Shown here piece after piece: positions 7,541-14,440 of a DNA stretch of 53,506 bases. Numbering within the stretch: the stretch's first letter is position 1; each line of letters opens with the position of its first letter. A program made the translations under genes and the position numbers. The stretch is taken from contig JAMLIT010000025.1 in the NCBI GenBank assembly GCA_023954035.1, positions 1 to 53,506 of the forward strand. The letters run 5' to 3'. The DNA comes from Burkholderiaceae bacterium. GTDB lineage: Bacteria > Pseudomonadota > Gammaproteobacteria > Burkholderiales > Burkholderiaceae_C. The notes under the pieces are model-generated. The model made no database searches. It had not been told where the DNA came from and saw nothing but the letters and a program-made list of their open reading frames with translations.

Positions 7541-8353
7541 ATGCCGGTGCTGACCCTTGACTACCGGCATTGCGACCGCAAGCGCCCCAAATTCATCAAG
7601 CATGTTGAGATCGAAGCCATCGCAGCGTCTGCCCGCCAGCAACTGGTGGGGAGTGGTGTGGCGGCCATTGCCTTCGACAGGCTGCGCCAGATCGAGCGCC
7701 TGAAGATCAACGGCATCGACTTTGCGCTCGAGGTCAGTACCGACTGTGAGGTGCATGACGAGGACGGTAACCATGTCTTCGGCATCTGCGAGTATGACCC
7801 TGGTGTCCCGGACACCGCGATGGTGTGTGTCTCTCCCGTCGGCGAAAAACTCAGCGAGCTGCTGGCACTCAGCACCCTGGCCCACGAATTGGGTCATGCG
7901 GTGTTCGATGCCCCTGGCTGGATCATGGATGGAAGCGAGGGACCGGGACTTTTTGACGCCTTTGAGCCCAGTGCGCAGCGCGCCTACCGTACCACCACGC
8001 CGGACAGCGACCATTTGGCGAAAACGCCCACAGCTGCAACGGCAGCACTGGCTACAGACGTGCAGTTTGCCGAGCTGCGCGCCAACGAGTTCATGGGCTC
8101 GCTGCTGGTGCCACGTCGTCTGTTGAGTGCGGCCGCAGAGGAGTTGGCCCCGGAATACAACGTCCGCGTCCATCGAGGACCATCACTTGATCCGGAGTTC
8201 CCTGGCACCAGCCTGCACCTTGCTGCCCGTGACGCTGTCGACATGGGATTACTGGAGCGGGCGCTGGCCATGCGCTTTGGCGTCAATCCGCGCTTTGTGC
8301 AGGTGCGCTTGCAGCGCTACGGCATCACTCGACCGGGGGCTGCCTTGCGCTGA
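7541..8353 (+). CDS. ImmA/IrrE family metallopeptidase
   Basis: This 270-residue protein has the zinc-protease signature LAHELGHAVF at about 125-134 and a downstream ELRANEFMGSLLVP helix supplying the third metal ligand. Both are typical of ImmA/IrrE (Peptidase_M78) proteins, which cleave partner XRE repressors after a stress signal. It starts directly after the XRE stop, so the two are co-translated. Release of the divergent recombinase operon by cleavage of the XRE protein is an inference from this arrangement. Confidence 0.88.
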   Translation: MPVLTLDYRHCDRKRPKFIKHVEIEAIAASARQQLVGSGVAAIAFDRLRQIERLKINGIDFALEVSTDCEVHDEDGNHVFGICEYDPGVPDTAMVCVSPVGEKLSELLALSTLAHELGHAVFDAPGWIMDGSEGPGLFDAFEPSAQRAYRTTTPDSDHLAKTPTAATAALATDVQFAELRANEFMGSLLVPRRLLSAAAEELAPEYNVRVHRGPSLDPEFPGTSLHLAARDAVDMGLLERALAMRFGVNPRFVQVRLQRYGITRPGAALR

Positions 8354-8375
8354 ACATTGCCCCCAACCATCCCAC

Positions 8376-8398
8376 GCCGACCTCGGTCGGCATTTTTT
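8376..8398 (+). terminator. Rho-independent terminator after the ImmA/IrrE gene
   Basis: GCCGACC (8376-8382) pairs perfectly with GGTCGGC (8385-8391) over a two-base turn, followed by ATTTTTT. It closes the XRE/protease operon 23 bases after its stop. Confidence 0.88.
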
Positions 8399-8457
8399 GA
8401 GTCCCTCTATTAACCCTTCGCGCAATCGCGCACATTGTTTTTTAAGGAGTGGCGTGT

Positions 8458-9157
8458 ATGACAACCATCGAACTGAACACCATCCAATCCGGCGACGTGT
8501 CTGCGGTTGCCGAGCAGGAAGGTGGCAAGCCCCGGACGCGCGGCAAGGACAACGGCCCCACCACCTTGCCGCATCTGGAGCATCTCGTTCACATCACCCG
8601 CAAAGTGCAGCGGCCGATGCTGCTCCGGGTGCTTCTGGAATCGGCGCATGGCCAGGCGCTCCCTGCCGCACAGGCGCTGACCGATGCCGCCAAGGGTTCG
8701 CTGCCCATTCCATCGCGCAACGTGCTGTTTGCACTGGTGGCCGAGATGGAGATGGAAGTTCAGGCACGCCTTGAGCGCGCCGCCGAGCGCGTCGCGCTGC
8801 TGGCCGACGAGTACGGTGCAATGGCGGTAACGGAACTGATGGATGCGGGCAATCCTGACGATGCTGCCGTTCTCGCGGCCCCGTCCGACAAATATAGCCG
8901 GGCCCTGTACCTGTATCTGGAACAAGAGTTTTCTCCGTCGGGGGCGACGGAAGACCGCTTCGATCACGCCGAGCGCCGCCAGCAGATGCTGCGGCATTTT
9001 CAGAGCGAAAAATACTCCAGCCATTACCTTGGCCCCAAAGGCGCGCAGCCTTCACTGGGCGATGCTGCAGTGGAAAGCCTGAAGCAGCGCCTGGCAGAAC
9101 TGTTTCCGCAGGTCAAGCCAGAGGACATCCTGGTCGAGCCGTTTGCCCACAGGGAAA
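8458..9157 (+). pseudogene. Hypothetical protein gene truncated by the IS element
   Basis: About 233 codons remain of a gene beginning MTTIELNTIQSG, with an AAGGAG ribosome site. It runs into the left terminal repeat of the IS at 9158; the native 3' end is not found on the other side of the IS. The remaining part is hydrophilic and helical (QALPAAQALTDAAKG; MEMEVQARLERAAERVALLA) and ends with LFPQVKPEDILVEPF. I do not recognise the family. An in-frame GTG at 8449 is a poorer start. It belongs to the same accessory block as the XRE/protease pair but has its own leader. Confidence 0.7.
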
Positions 9158-9197
9158 GTGAACCGCCCCGGCTTTCGTGGAGGCCATTTGGTTTAAG

Positions 9198-10145
9198 TCA
9201 GGCCACCAACGTGGTGGCCTGCTTGGCAAGCTGCCGGTAATAGTTTGCCTCAGCTTCTGCCGGCGGGATATACCCGATGGGTCCGAGCAGCCTGTGCTGG
9301 TTGAACCAAGATACCCATTCCAGGGTGGCCAGCTCCACCGACTCTCGTGTTGGCCAGGACCGGCGATGAATCACCTCCGCCTTGTACAGGCCGTTGATTG
9401 TCTCGGCCAGGGCGTTGTCGTAGCTGTCGCCCTTGCTGCCCACAGAGGGCTCAATCCCTGCCTCTGCAAGCCGCTCGCTGTAGCGAATGCTGACGTATTG
9501 CGACCCCCTGTCGGAGTGGTGGGTCAAGGCACCATCGCGCTCGTGCTTCCTGGCGTACAGCGCCTGCTCCAAGGCATCGAGAACAAAGTCTGTGTGCATG
9601 GAACTGCTCACGCGCCAGCCCACGATGCGCCGCGCGTACACGTCAATGACGAAGGCGACGTACAACCAGCCTTGCCAGGTTGAAACATAGGTGAAGTCCG
9701 ATACCCACAGCTGATTGGGGCGCTCAGCCTTGAAGATGCGATTGACCCGGTCCAGCGGGCACGGTGCTTTGGCATCACTGATGGTGGTGCGCACCACCTT
9801 GCCACGGCGCACCCCTTGTATTCCCATCCGTTTCATCAACCGCTCTACCGTGCAGCGGGCAACGCCAATCCCTTCGCGATTCATCTGTTTCCAAACCTTG
9901 TCGGCACCGTAGACCCGCATATTGGCTTGCCAGACCCGCTCGATATGGGGTGCCAAGCCGTCGTCCTGCTTGGCGCGTGTACAGCGCAGATGGGGGTTGC
10001 GCTCAGAGGCGGCGTGGCGCCAGTAGCCTGATGGGGCGATCTGCAACACCTTGCAGATCGACTCGACCCCGTAGGCTTGTCGATGCTGGTCGACGAATTT
10101 CTTCAGGACTTCAAACGGCGGTCGAGTTCCGCCTGGGCGAAAAAA
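9198..10145 (-). CDS. IS3-family transposase OrfB (DDE domain), expressed by -1 frameshift
   Basis: The reading frame carries the rve integrase core with the three acidic residues: Asp in LWVSDFTYV, Asp in HSDRGSQY and Glu in [15 protein letters not shown]. It has an upstream HTH_21-like region ([20 protein letters not shown]). No good start codon is present. It is entered from orfA at the T-TTT-TTC slippery heptamer (10145 down to 10139), which gives TTT-TTT-CGC in this frame. The coordinates mark the part after the shift. The frame looks intact, so the element may be active. Confidence 0.88.
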   Translation of the reverse strand, partial: FFRPGGTRPPFEVLKKFVDQHRQAYGVESICKVLQIAPSGYWRHAASERNPHLRCTRAKQDDGLAPHIERVWQANMRVYGADKVWKQMNREGIGVARCTVERLMKRMGIQGVRRGKVVRTTISDAKAPCPLDRVNRIFKAERPNQLWVSDFTYVSTWQGWLYVAFVIDVYARRIVGWRVSSSMHTDFVLDALEQALYARKHERDGALTHHSDRGSQYVSIRYSERLAEAGIEPSVGSKGDSYDNALAETINGLYKAEVIHRRSWPTRESVELATLEWVSWFNQHRLLGPIGYIPPAEAEANYYRQLAKQATTLVA

Positions 10146-10426
10146 GCGCTCGCGAGCTTGAGAATCTCGTTGGCTTTGCGCAGCTCTTTGACCTCGCGCT
10201 CCAGCGCCTTCATCTGCTCGCGTTCGGAGGTGGTGATGCCATCGCGCACACCAGTGTCGATCTGGTCGCGTTTGACCCATTCATGCAAGGTCTGCGGCAC
10301 GCAGCCAATCTTGGGCGCCAGGGATTCGATGGCAGCCCACAACGACGGGTAGTCGCCTCGGTGCTCGCGCACCATACGAACAGCGCGTTCGCGAACCTCA
10401 GGTGAGAACTTGTTCGACTTCTTCAT
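10103..10426 (-). CDS. IS3-family transposase OrfA (HTH protein)
   Basis: This 107-residue protein starts [19 protein letters not shown] and has the HTH_Tnp_1 fold ([14 protein letters not shown]) plus a leucine-zipper-like helix ([20 protein letters not shown]), as in IS3-family OrfA. The -1 slippery run lies near its end. Alone it would regulate transposition; fused to OrfB it makes the transposase. Confidence 0.9.
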   Translation of the reverse strand: MKKSNKFSPEVRERAVRMVREHRGDYPSLWAAIESLAPKIGCVPQTLHEWVKRDQIDTGVRDGITTSEREQMKALEREVKELRKANEILKLASAFFAQAELDRRLKS

Positions 10427-10476
10427 AGCTCAATCCTCTCAGAAAAAAGAGCCTCCTCAAAAGCCGGGGCGGTTCA

Positions 10477-10652
10477 CCTTGCGCTTCTGCTACATGGCGC
10501 AGAGCAGCCAGCAGCGCAGTTTGGCCGCCGGGCTCGCCGGCTTCCTCAAGGGCAGCGGCCAGATACTCATTGGCAAAGTCGGGGTCGGCCTTCAGCAGCT
10601 CCACCACAACAGCATCGTGCGGGCGGCTTGCGCGTTGCGGATTTGTGGTCAT
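10477..10652 (-). pseudogene. Putative addiction-module antidote (COG3636-like), truncated by IS
   Basis: The first 58 or so residues (from MTTNPQRASRPHDAVVVELL through QTALLAALRHVAEAQG) match the start of the XRE-like antidote proteins of type II toxin-antitoxin systems. The DNA-binding half is replaced by IS sequence. The open frame continues 25 codons into the IS, which is meaningless extension. No RelE/ParE-type toxin gene is present upstream, so this is a remnant. Confidence 0.7.
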
Positions 10653-10703
10653 GTCGTTTTCCTTCGCTGTTGCCAGTTGTGCCTGTTCGCAAGGGCGAAA
10701 ACG

Positions 10704-11129
10704 TCAGGTGTGCACAGCCTCGCGCCCCTCGAAAGCCATGCGGGCAATAAACCCTGAGCGGGTTTCGCCAGCACTGCGGGCGCGGGCGTCCAGGCGGTGC
10801 AGCACGCGGCGGGGCAGACTGATATTGACCCGTTCAAGCGTGTTATCCAGCATGGCAGGGTCAACCTTCACCAGCGCCCACAACCAGTCAGCAAATTCGG
10901 GATGGGCGGCGCGAAGCGCCTCAATATGCGACGGCGCCGGTATGTCTTGTCCGCCATCAATGGCAGCCTCAATCCATCCGGTGATAGCGTCCTCTGCCTG
11001 AATCAGGGCTTCTTCCAATGTGTCACCCGCTGAAAAGCAGCCGGGAAGGTCAGGCACGACAACGCCCCACGCAGTAGTGTCGTTTCCGGGTTCGATGGCA
11101 ATGGGATAGCGCACTGGGTCACCTTTCAA
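10704..11129 (-). CDS. hicB: HicB-family antitoxin
   Basis: This 141-residue protein has a partially degraded RNase-H-like HicB domain (about 1-70; YPIAIEPGND, then WGVVVPDLPGCFSAGDTLEE) followed by a ribbon-helix-helix type end (ERVNISLPRRVLHRLDARAR). It neutralises HicA and represses the operon. The order here is toxin first: the hicA stop overlaps this start by four bases. GC-rich and intact. Confidence 0.9.
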   Translation of the reverse strand: MKGDPVRYPIAIEPGNDTTAWGVVVPDLPGCFSAGDTLEEALIQAEDAITGWIEAAIDGGQDIPAPSHIEALRAAHPEFADWLWALVKVDPAMLDNTLERVNISLPRRVLHRLDARARSAGETRSGFIARMAFEGREAVHT

Positions 11130-11305
11130 ATACCGGCCTGCCGCCGGATGGCTTTGACCAGCCCTTGCCCCAAGTCTTTCTTGGGGTGCGGCACCACCAC
11201 GATGCCGGGGCGGTTCGGGTGCTTGAAGATGTGGTGCGAGCCATTCACCCGGTCAAGCCACCACCCGGCACGCTGCATGTCTCGTATCAGGTCAGCGCTG
11301 GTCAT
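11126..11305 (-). CDS. hicA: HicA-family mRNA interferase toxin
   Basis: This 59-residue protein has the double-stranded-RNA-binding-like HicA fold. It carries the catalytic histidine motif GSHHIFKHPNRPG and the conserved VVPHPKKDLGQGLVKAIRRQ. HicA cleaves mRNA when not bound by HicB. I start it at MTSADLIRDM; the frame is open further upstream but crosses the palindromic operator. It lies next to the integrase, where a stabilising toxin-antitoxin pair is often found. Confidence 0.9.
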   Translation of the reverse strand: MTSADLIRDMQRAGWWLDRVNGSHHIFKHPNRPGIVVVPHPKKDLGQGLVKAIRRQAGI

Positions 11306-11309
11306 TGGT

Positions 11310-11322
11310 GTGTATAGTACAC
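11310..11322 (-). promoter_or_regulatory. Operator/promoter of hicAB
   Basis: GTGTA-TAG-TACAC is a perfect 5-bp inverted repeat starting five bases upstream of hicA. It overlaps a plausible -10 (TACTAT on the minus strand) with a weak -35 (TTGCAT) 17 bases away. It fits autoregulation by HicB. Confidence 0.6.
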
Positions 11323-11357
11323 ATTGATAGTTGTCGATGCAAGCAGGGCCGCGTTGA

Positions 11358-12671
11358 CTACCCGGCCACCACGCGCAGCTTGCCGGGTTCGCTGGCGCTG
11401 TCGAATTGCACCCCGGCAAGGCTCAAGATATGGGCCTCCACGCGCTCTGCCTGAGGGCGCAAATCATCCATGCTCAAGATGGCGTATCCATCAGCAACAG
11501 CGCTCGGGGAATGCCCTGCCATTTGCGCTGGCACACCATCCGAGGCGACATTGCGGCCCCGTCGGATATAGGTGCGGCGCAATCCGTGAAACGTCAGGTG
11601 CTTAACCTGTGCGTGCTTTAACACCTCGCCATGTGCTGCGCGGGCGTCGACAATGCGCCCTGCCTTTCCTGTGCTGGCAAACACATATGGCCCCACCCTT
11701 GGCAGCGTCGCCAGCAATTGCGCCAGATAAGGGGTCAAGGGGATGGTGCGGGTGATTTCCACCTTGTCCGCAATAGTCAGTCTGCGCCACCGAAAATCGA
11801 TATCCTCCCAGCGCAGGGCGGCCATTTCCTCACGGCGAGCACCTGTCAGCAGCAACGCGCGCAGATACACGCTTGCCGTGCGATTGCTCAGTTGCTCGGT
11901 ACCGGCCCACCACCCTGCAATTTGCTCTGCATCCAGGGCGTCAGTGCGGCGCGTGGTCGGCGGCAGATTCTCCAAGATGGCGGGGGCCTTGCCTGCATCA
12001 CGGTCCGTCAGCTTCCGATATTCAGGCTGGGAAGCACACCAACGCAGGAAACCCCGGAACATCATCAGTGCGCGGGCCGCTTGGTGCTTACCGGTCTGTG
12101 CTTCTTTGTCGTGCCAACTTTTCAGCGTGTCCTCATTTACCCCGGCCAGCGGCAGCGCCAGCAGCGGATACAGCGGCCCCGGCCTTGTCACGCCCTGCCC
12201 TCGCTTTTTCTTTTCACCACCAGGCGCGGCCATTGCGGCAAGGTCGGCACGGTAACGGGGCTTCCACGAGTCCTTGCGCTTGGGTTTGCCATTCTCCAGA
12301 TACAGCGGCCATAGGTCTCCCACCGTCACGGATCTGGCAGTCGCTGCGACCTTCGCTGCAACCTTCTCTGCCAGTTGCTGGCGCTCAACCTCGCGGGGGT
12401 CGATGCCACTGTCCACCACCACCTTTAGGCGCTTCGCCTCGCCTCGGGCCTTTTCAATCGGCCAATCGGCGGCGGTGCCAATGTTCAGGCGCATGGTTGC
12501 CCCGTTCAGGCGCGACTCAAACACGTAGGTTTTACGGCCCGTGGGCGTCACACGCAGCGCTAGCGCGGGAGCTTCGGTATCCCATAGGAAAGCCTGGGAC
12601 TTTCCGGGCGGGCATGTGAAGTCTGTAACCCGGCCAGCGGTCAAACGAACCCGACTCTTTTGTCCACTCAT
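11358..12671 (-). CDS. int: Tyrosine recombinase/integrase of the island
   Basis: This 437-residue integrase of the P4-like type has a DUF4102-like N-terminus (RLTAGRVTDFTCPPGKSQAF) and a core-binding domain. Its catalytic domain carries Arg in LLLTGARREEMAALRW, HxxR in LTFHGLRRTY, His in AGHSPSAV and Tyr in ADGYAIL. It would integrate and excise the element at the tRNA-Thr site 150 bases upstream of its start. I start at MSGQKSRVR (12671); an in-frame start at 12737 would add 22 residues but would include the direct repeats. Confidence 0.92.
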   Translation of the reverse strand: MSGQKSRVRLTAGRVTDFTCPPGKSQAFLWDTEAPALALRVTPTGRKTYVFESRLNGATMRLNIGTAADWPIEKARGEAKRLKVVVDSGIDPREVERQQLAEKVAAKVAATARSVTVGDLWPLYLENGKPKRKDSWKPRYRADLAAMAAPGGEKKKRGQGVTRPGPLYPLLALPLAGVNEDTLKSWHDKEAQTGKHQAARALMMFRGFLRWCASQPEYRKLTDRDAGKAPAILENLPPTTRRTDALDAEQIAGWWAGTEQLSNRTASVYLRALLLTGARREEMAALRWEDIDFRWRRLTIADKVEITRTIPLTPYLAQLLATLPRVGPYVFASTGKAGRIVDARAAHGEVLKHAQVKHLTFHGLRRTYIRRGRNVASDGVPAQMAGHSPSAVADGYAILSMDDLRPQAERVEAHILSLAGVQFDSASEPGKLRVVAG

Positions 12672-12687
12672 GGAGCCCCCTGAAATA

Positions 12688-12707
12688 TGTAGGCAATCTG
12701 TAGGCAA
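12688..12707. repeat. Tandem direct repeat beside the integrase gene
   Basis: TGTAGGCAA occurs at 12688-12696 and again at 12699-12707, an 11-bp period, between the integrase start and the attachment site. Pairs of short direct repeats in this position are the usual form of integrase arm-binding sites. Confidence 0.5.
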
Positions 12708-12820
12708 ATTCATCGAATTTAGCCATGTACAAATCAACAGTTCAGCGCGCTATCTTTTGCTTAACTTGTTGATTTGATTGATTGTATCTACAAAAATCAA
12801 CAGGAGCAAATAGGCATATC

Positions 12821-12871
12821 CGCTCATTCGTAATGAGAAGGTCGGGTGTTCGATTCATCTCTCCGGCACCA
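12821..12871 (+). other. attR/attL: Attachment site: 3' part of tRNA-Thr(CGT)
   Basis: The last 51 bases of a tRNA-Thr gene are present: anticodon loop TTCGTAA, variable loop, T-loop TTCGATT, acceptor strand CTCCGGC, discriminator A and CCA. The 5' half (which should begin GCCGGAG) is absent, and the first base pair of the anticodon stem is broken. Homology to a true tRNA therefore starts near CTCATTCG, which is where strand exchange would occur. This is the end of an element that used tRNA-Thr as its target; the intact tRNA gene should lie at the other end, outside this window. Confidence 0.8.
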
Positions 12872-12883
12872 AGTTAGTAAAGG

Positions 12884-12922
12884 AAACCCCGCTATTTAAC
12901 AGGTAGCAGGGTTTTGCTTTTT
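12884..12922 (+). terminator. Terminator downstream of the tRNA-Thr fragment
   Basis: AAACCCCGCTA (12884-12894) pairs with TAGCAGGGTTT (12904-12914) with one mismatch and is followed by a T-rich tract. It is probably the native terminator of the tRNA-Thr transcript, so chromosomal sequence resumes here. Confidence 0.75.
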
Positions 12923-13009
12923 CTGCGCCGTACAGACTATTTACAGATCACAGGCGGTGGTTAACTTGTGGTTAACTTGGCCCTGCGAGACCATGCGACC
13001 CAGGGCGGG

Positions 13010-13106
13010 CTCACTTGCTTTGCCCGTGCTGGCGAACATGCGGCCCCACCCTGGCCAGGGTTCGCAGTGATTGCTCCATGTTCGGACTCAGGAGAATGGT
13101 TCGGGG
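13010..13106 (-). pseudogene. Decayed fragment of a second tyrosine integrase
   Basis: Read on the minus strand from 13106, the DNA encodes RTILLSPNMEQSLRTLARVG and PHV, then after a two-base deletion FASTGKASEP. The intact island integrase has RTIPLTPYLAQLLATLPRVG, PYV and FASTGKAG at the same place, so this is a remnant of a related gene. Its upstream part is missing and replaced by the small ssb-like gene, whose last codons overlap it in another frame. Confidence 0.6.
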
Positions 13107-13414
13107 CGCATTTCATGTGCATCATGCGCCGCCAACACCGCATTGGCCACCATGTCCAGACTGGGCCGGGCGTTGCCCTGTTTGTCCGTCCAGACGCGCG
13201 GCGTAAGGCTTCCGGTCAGGGCGAGACTGTCGCCTTCGCGCAAAGCGAGCAGCGCCGTGCAGGTCTGCTTGCTAAAAGCGATGACATTGACGAACAGGTT
13301 TTCCCCGTCGCAGGCAGCGGCCAGCACCTTGGCAACTACGAAGGCGTTGCCCGCCTTGTCTATCCGCTCACCGGGTGCCCCGTGCAGGCGTCCCGCCACC
13401 AATCCGTCAATCAT
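13088..13414 (-). CDS. Small single-stranded DNA-binding protein (OB-fold)
   Basis: This protein of about 108 residues begins MIDGLVAGRLHGAPGERIDK and carries OB-fold strand patterns typical of SSB (LFVNVIAFSK, then DSLALTGSLTPRVWTDKQGN). It lacks the acidic C-terminal tip of a housekeeping SSB and is like the short SSBs found near integrated elements. An in-frame start four codons upstream is possible. The last few codons run into an integrase remnant, so the native C-terminus may have been altered. A tandem repeat lies 44 bases upstream. Confidence 0.75.
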   Translation of the reverse strand: MIDGLVAGRLHGAPGERIDKAGNAFVVAKVLAAACDGENLFVNVIAFSKQTCTALLALREGDSLALTGSLTPRVWTDKQGNARPSLDMVANAVLAAHDAHEMRPEPFS

Positions 13415-13457
13415 CTTGCATCCCACCGGGCGTTGCGCCAGGCTCCGAGCTTAAGCG

Positions 13458-13520
13458 CCAAACACCAAACACCAAACACCAAACACCAAACACCAAACAC
13501 CAAACACCAAACACCAAACA
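13458..13520. repeat. Nine perfect copies of a 7-bp tandem repeat
   Basis: CCAAACA is repeated nine times without error from 13458 to 13520, immediately after the alpha/beta hydrolase stop and upstream of the ssb-like gene. A perfect array like this is prone to slippage. It lies between genes, so copy-number change would alter the leader of the ssb-like gene, not a reading frame. Confidence 0.97.
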
Positions 13521-14420
13521 CTAACGCCAACCACCAAGCGGAGAAAGTGAGCCAGTCTCCACCTGGGCCAGAAATGCATCGACCAACGCCAGTTGTGCGG
13601 GCACGTTGAGCGCGGGAGCATGGCCGCAGCCGGCCACCTGTATCACTTGCAATTGGGCCCGCGCGCCGGGGCCGCGGGTCTGCATGGCGGCAGTGGTTTG
13701 AGGCAGCACCAGATCGGAATCGGCGCCTCGCAAGCACAGCACGGGCACGTTCAGCGCGTCGTAGTGGTCCCAGATCAAGTAGTCGTTGTCGTGGCCGGTG
13801 AACTGCTGCACCATGGCCGGGTCGTAATGCGGCGTGACGCGGCCGTTCGGCAAGCGGCGGGTGGAAGTCTCGGTCAGCTGGCGCCACTGCGCGTCGGGCA
13901 GCCAGCCGTAAGGAGCGTAGACCTGCCGGAAGAAGGCTTCGAGCTCGGCCACGGTATCGAAGGCCGGCGGTTGGCCGGCGTAGGCCTTGATGCGATGGAG
14001 CGCGGTCTCTGCAAGCTGGGGCGCATTGTCGTTGAGCAGCAGGCTGCGGATGGTCCCTTGCATCGCGGGCTCGAACAGGCCGCTTGCGCAGACGGTGCCA
14101 ATGGCGCCGCCCATCGAGGTGCCAATCCAGTGCGCGGCTTCAATGCCCAATTGCGCAAACAGGTCGGCCGCGATACGCGCATAGAAGCGCAGGCGGTATT
14201 CCTCAGCCGGGTAACGCGCCCACTGGCTCAGGCCCCGCCCGAGTGTGTCGGGACAGATGACGCGGTAGCGATCGGCCAGGTGCTCGGCCAAGGGGTCCAT
14301 GTCGCGTCCGGTGCGCGCCAGGCCATGCCAGGCGATGACCACCGGAGCATCGGGCGCGCCCCATTCCATGTAGTGAATTTCATAGCCGGCACAGATGGCG
14401 TAGCGCGAGCGCGGTTGCAT
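13521..14420 (-). CDS. Alpha/beta hydrolase
   Basis: This 299-residue protein has the alpha/beta-hydrolase fold: oxyanion region IAWHGLARTG, nucleophile elbow WIGTSMGGAIG (Ser), acid GADSDLVLP and catalytic His in GCGHAPAL. It hydrolyses an ester, amide or C-C bond; the substrate is not predictable. It has no signal peptide, so it acts in the cytoplasm. It follows a periplasmic binding protein gene by 20 bases and is probably the last gene of the liv-type operon. The start MQPRSRYAI has AAGGACC before it. Confidence 0.88.
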   Translation of the reverse strand: MQPRSRYAICAGYEIHYMEWGAPDAPVVIAWHGLARTGRDMDPLAEHLADRYRVICPDTLGRGLSQWARYPAEEYRLRFYARIAADLFAQLGIEAAHWIGTSMGGAIGTVCASGLFEPAMQGTIRSLLLNDNAPQLAETALHRIKAYAGQPPAFDTVAELEAFFRQVYAPYGWLPDAQWRQLTETSTRRLPNGRVTPHYDPAMVQQFTGHDNDYLIWDHYDALNVPVLCLRGADSDLVLPQTTAAMQTRGPGARAQLQVIQVAGCGHAPALNVPAQLALVDAFLAQVETGSLSPLGGWR

Positions 14421-14440
14421 GCGAGGTCCTTGACGAGGGC

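Larger units (their letters stand above)
9158..10477 (-). mobile_element. IS3-family insertion sequence, complete
   Basis: A 1.3-kb element is bounded by imperfect inverted repeats: GTGAACCGCCCCGGCTTT at the left and its complement ending at 10477 on the right. It carries orfA and a frameshifted orfB on the minus strand. No 3-4 bp target duplication is visible: the left flank ends GGAAA and the right flank starts CTTGC. Each flank is a different broken gene. It therefore either lost its duplication through an adjacent deletion or is one half of a recombination event. Confidence 0.9.

Noticed and set aside
10649-10864. Possible toxin partner for the truncated antidote
   Set aside because: It overlaps hicB in another frame and shows no RelE/ParE features.
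1-12871. Island inserted at ssrA
   Set aside because: The only visible integrase attachment duplicate is the tRNA-Thr fragment; no second copy of the tmRNA 3' end was found in the window.
13458-13520. CRISPR-like array
   Set aside because: The units are 7 bp and contiguous with no spacers; it is a simple tandem repeat.
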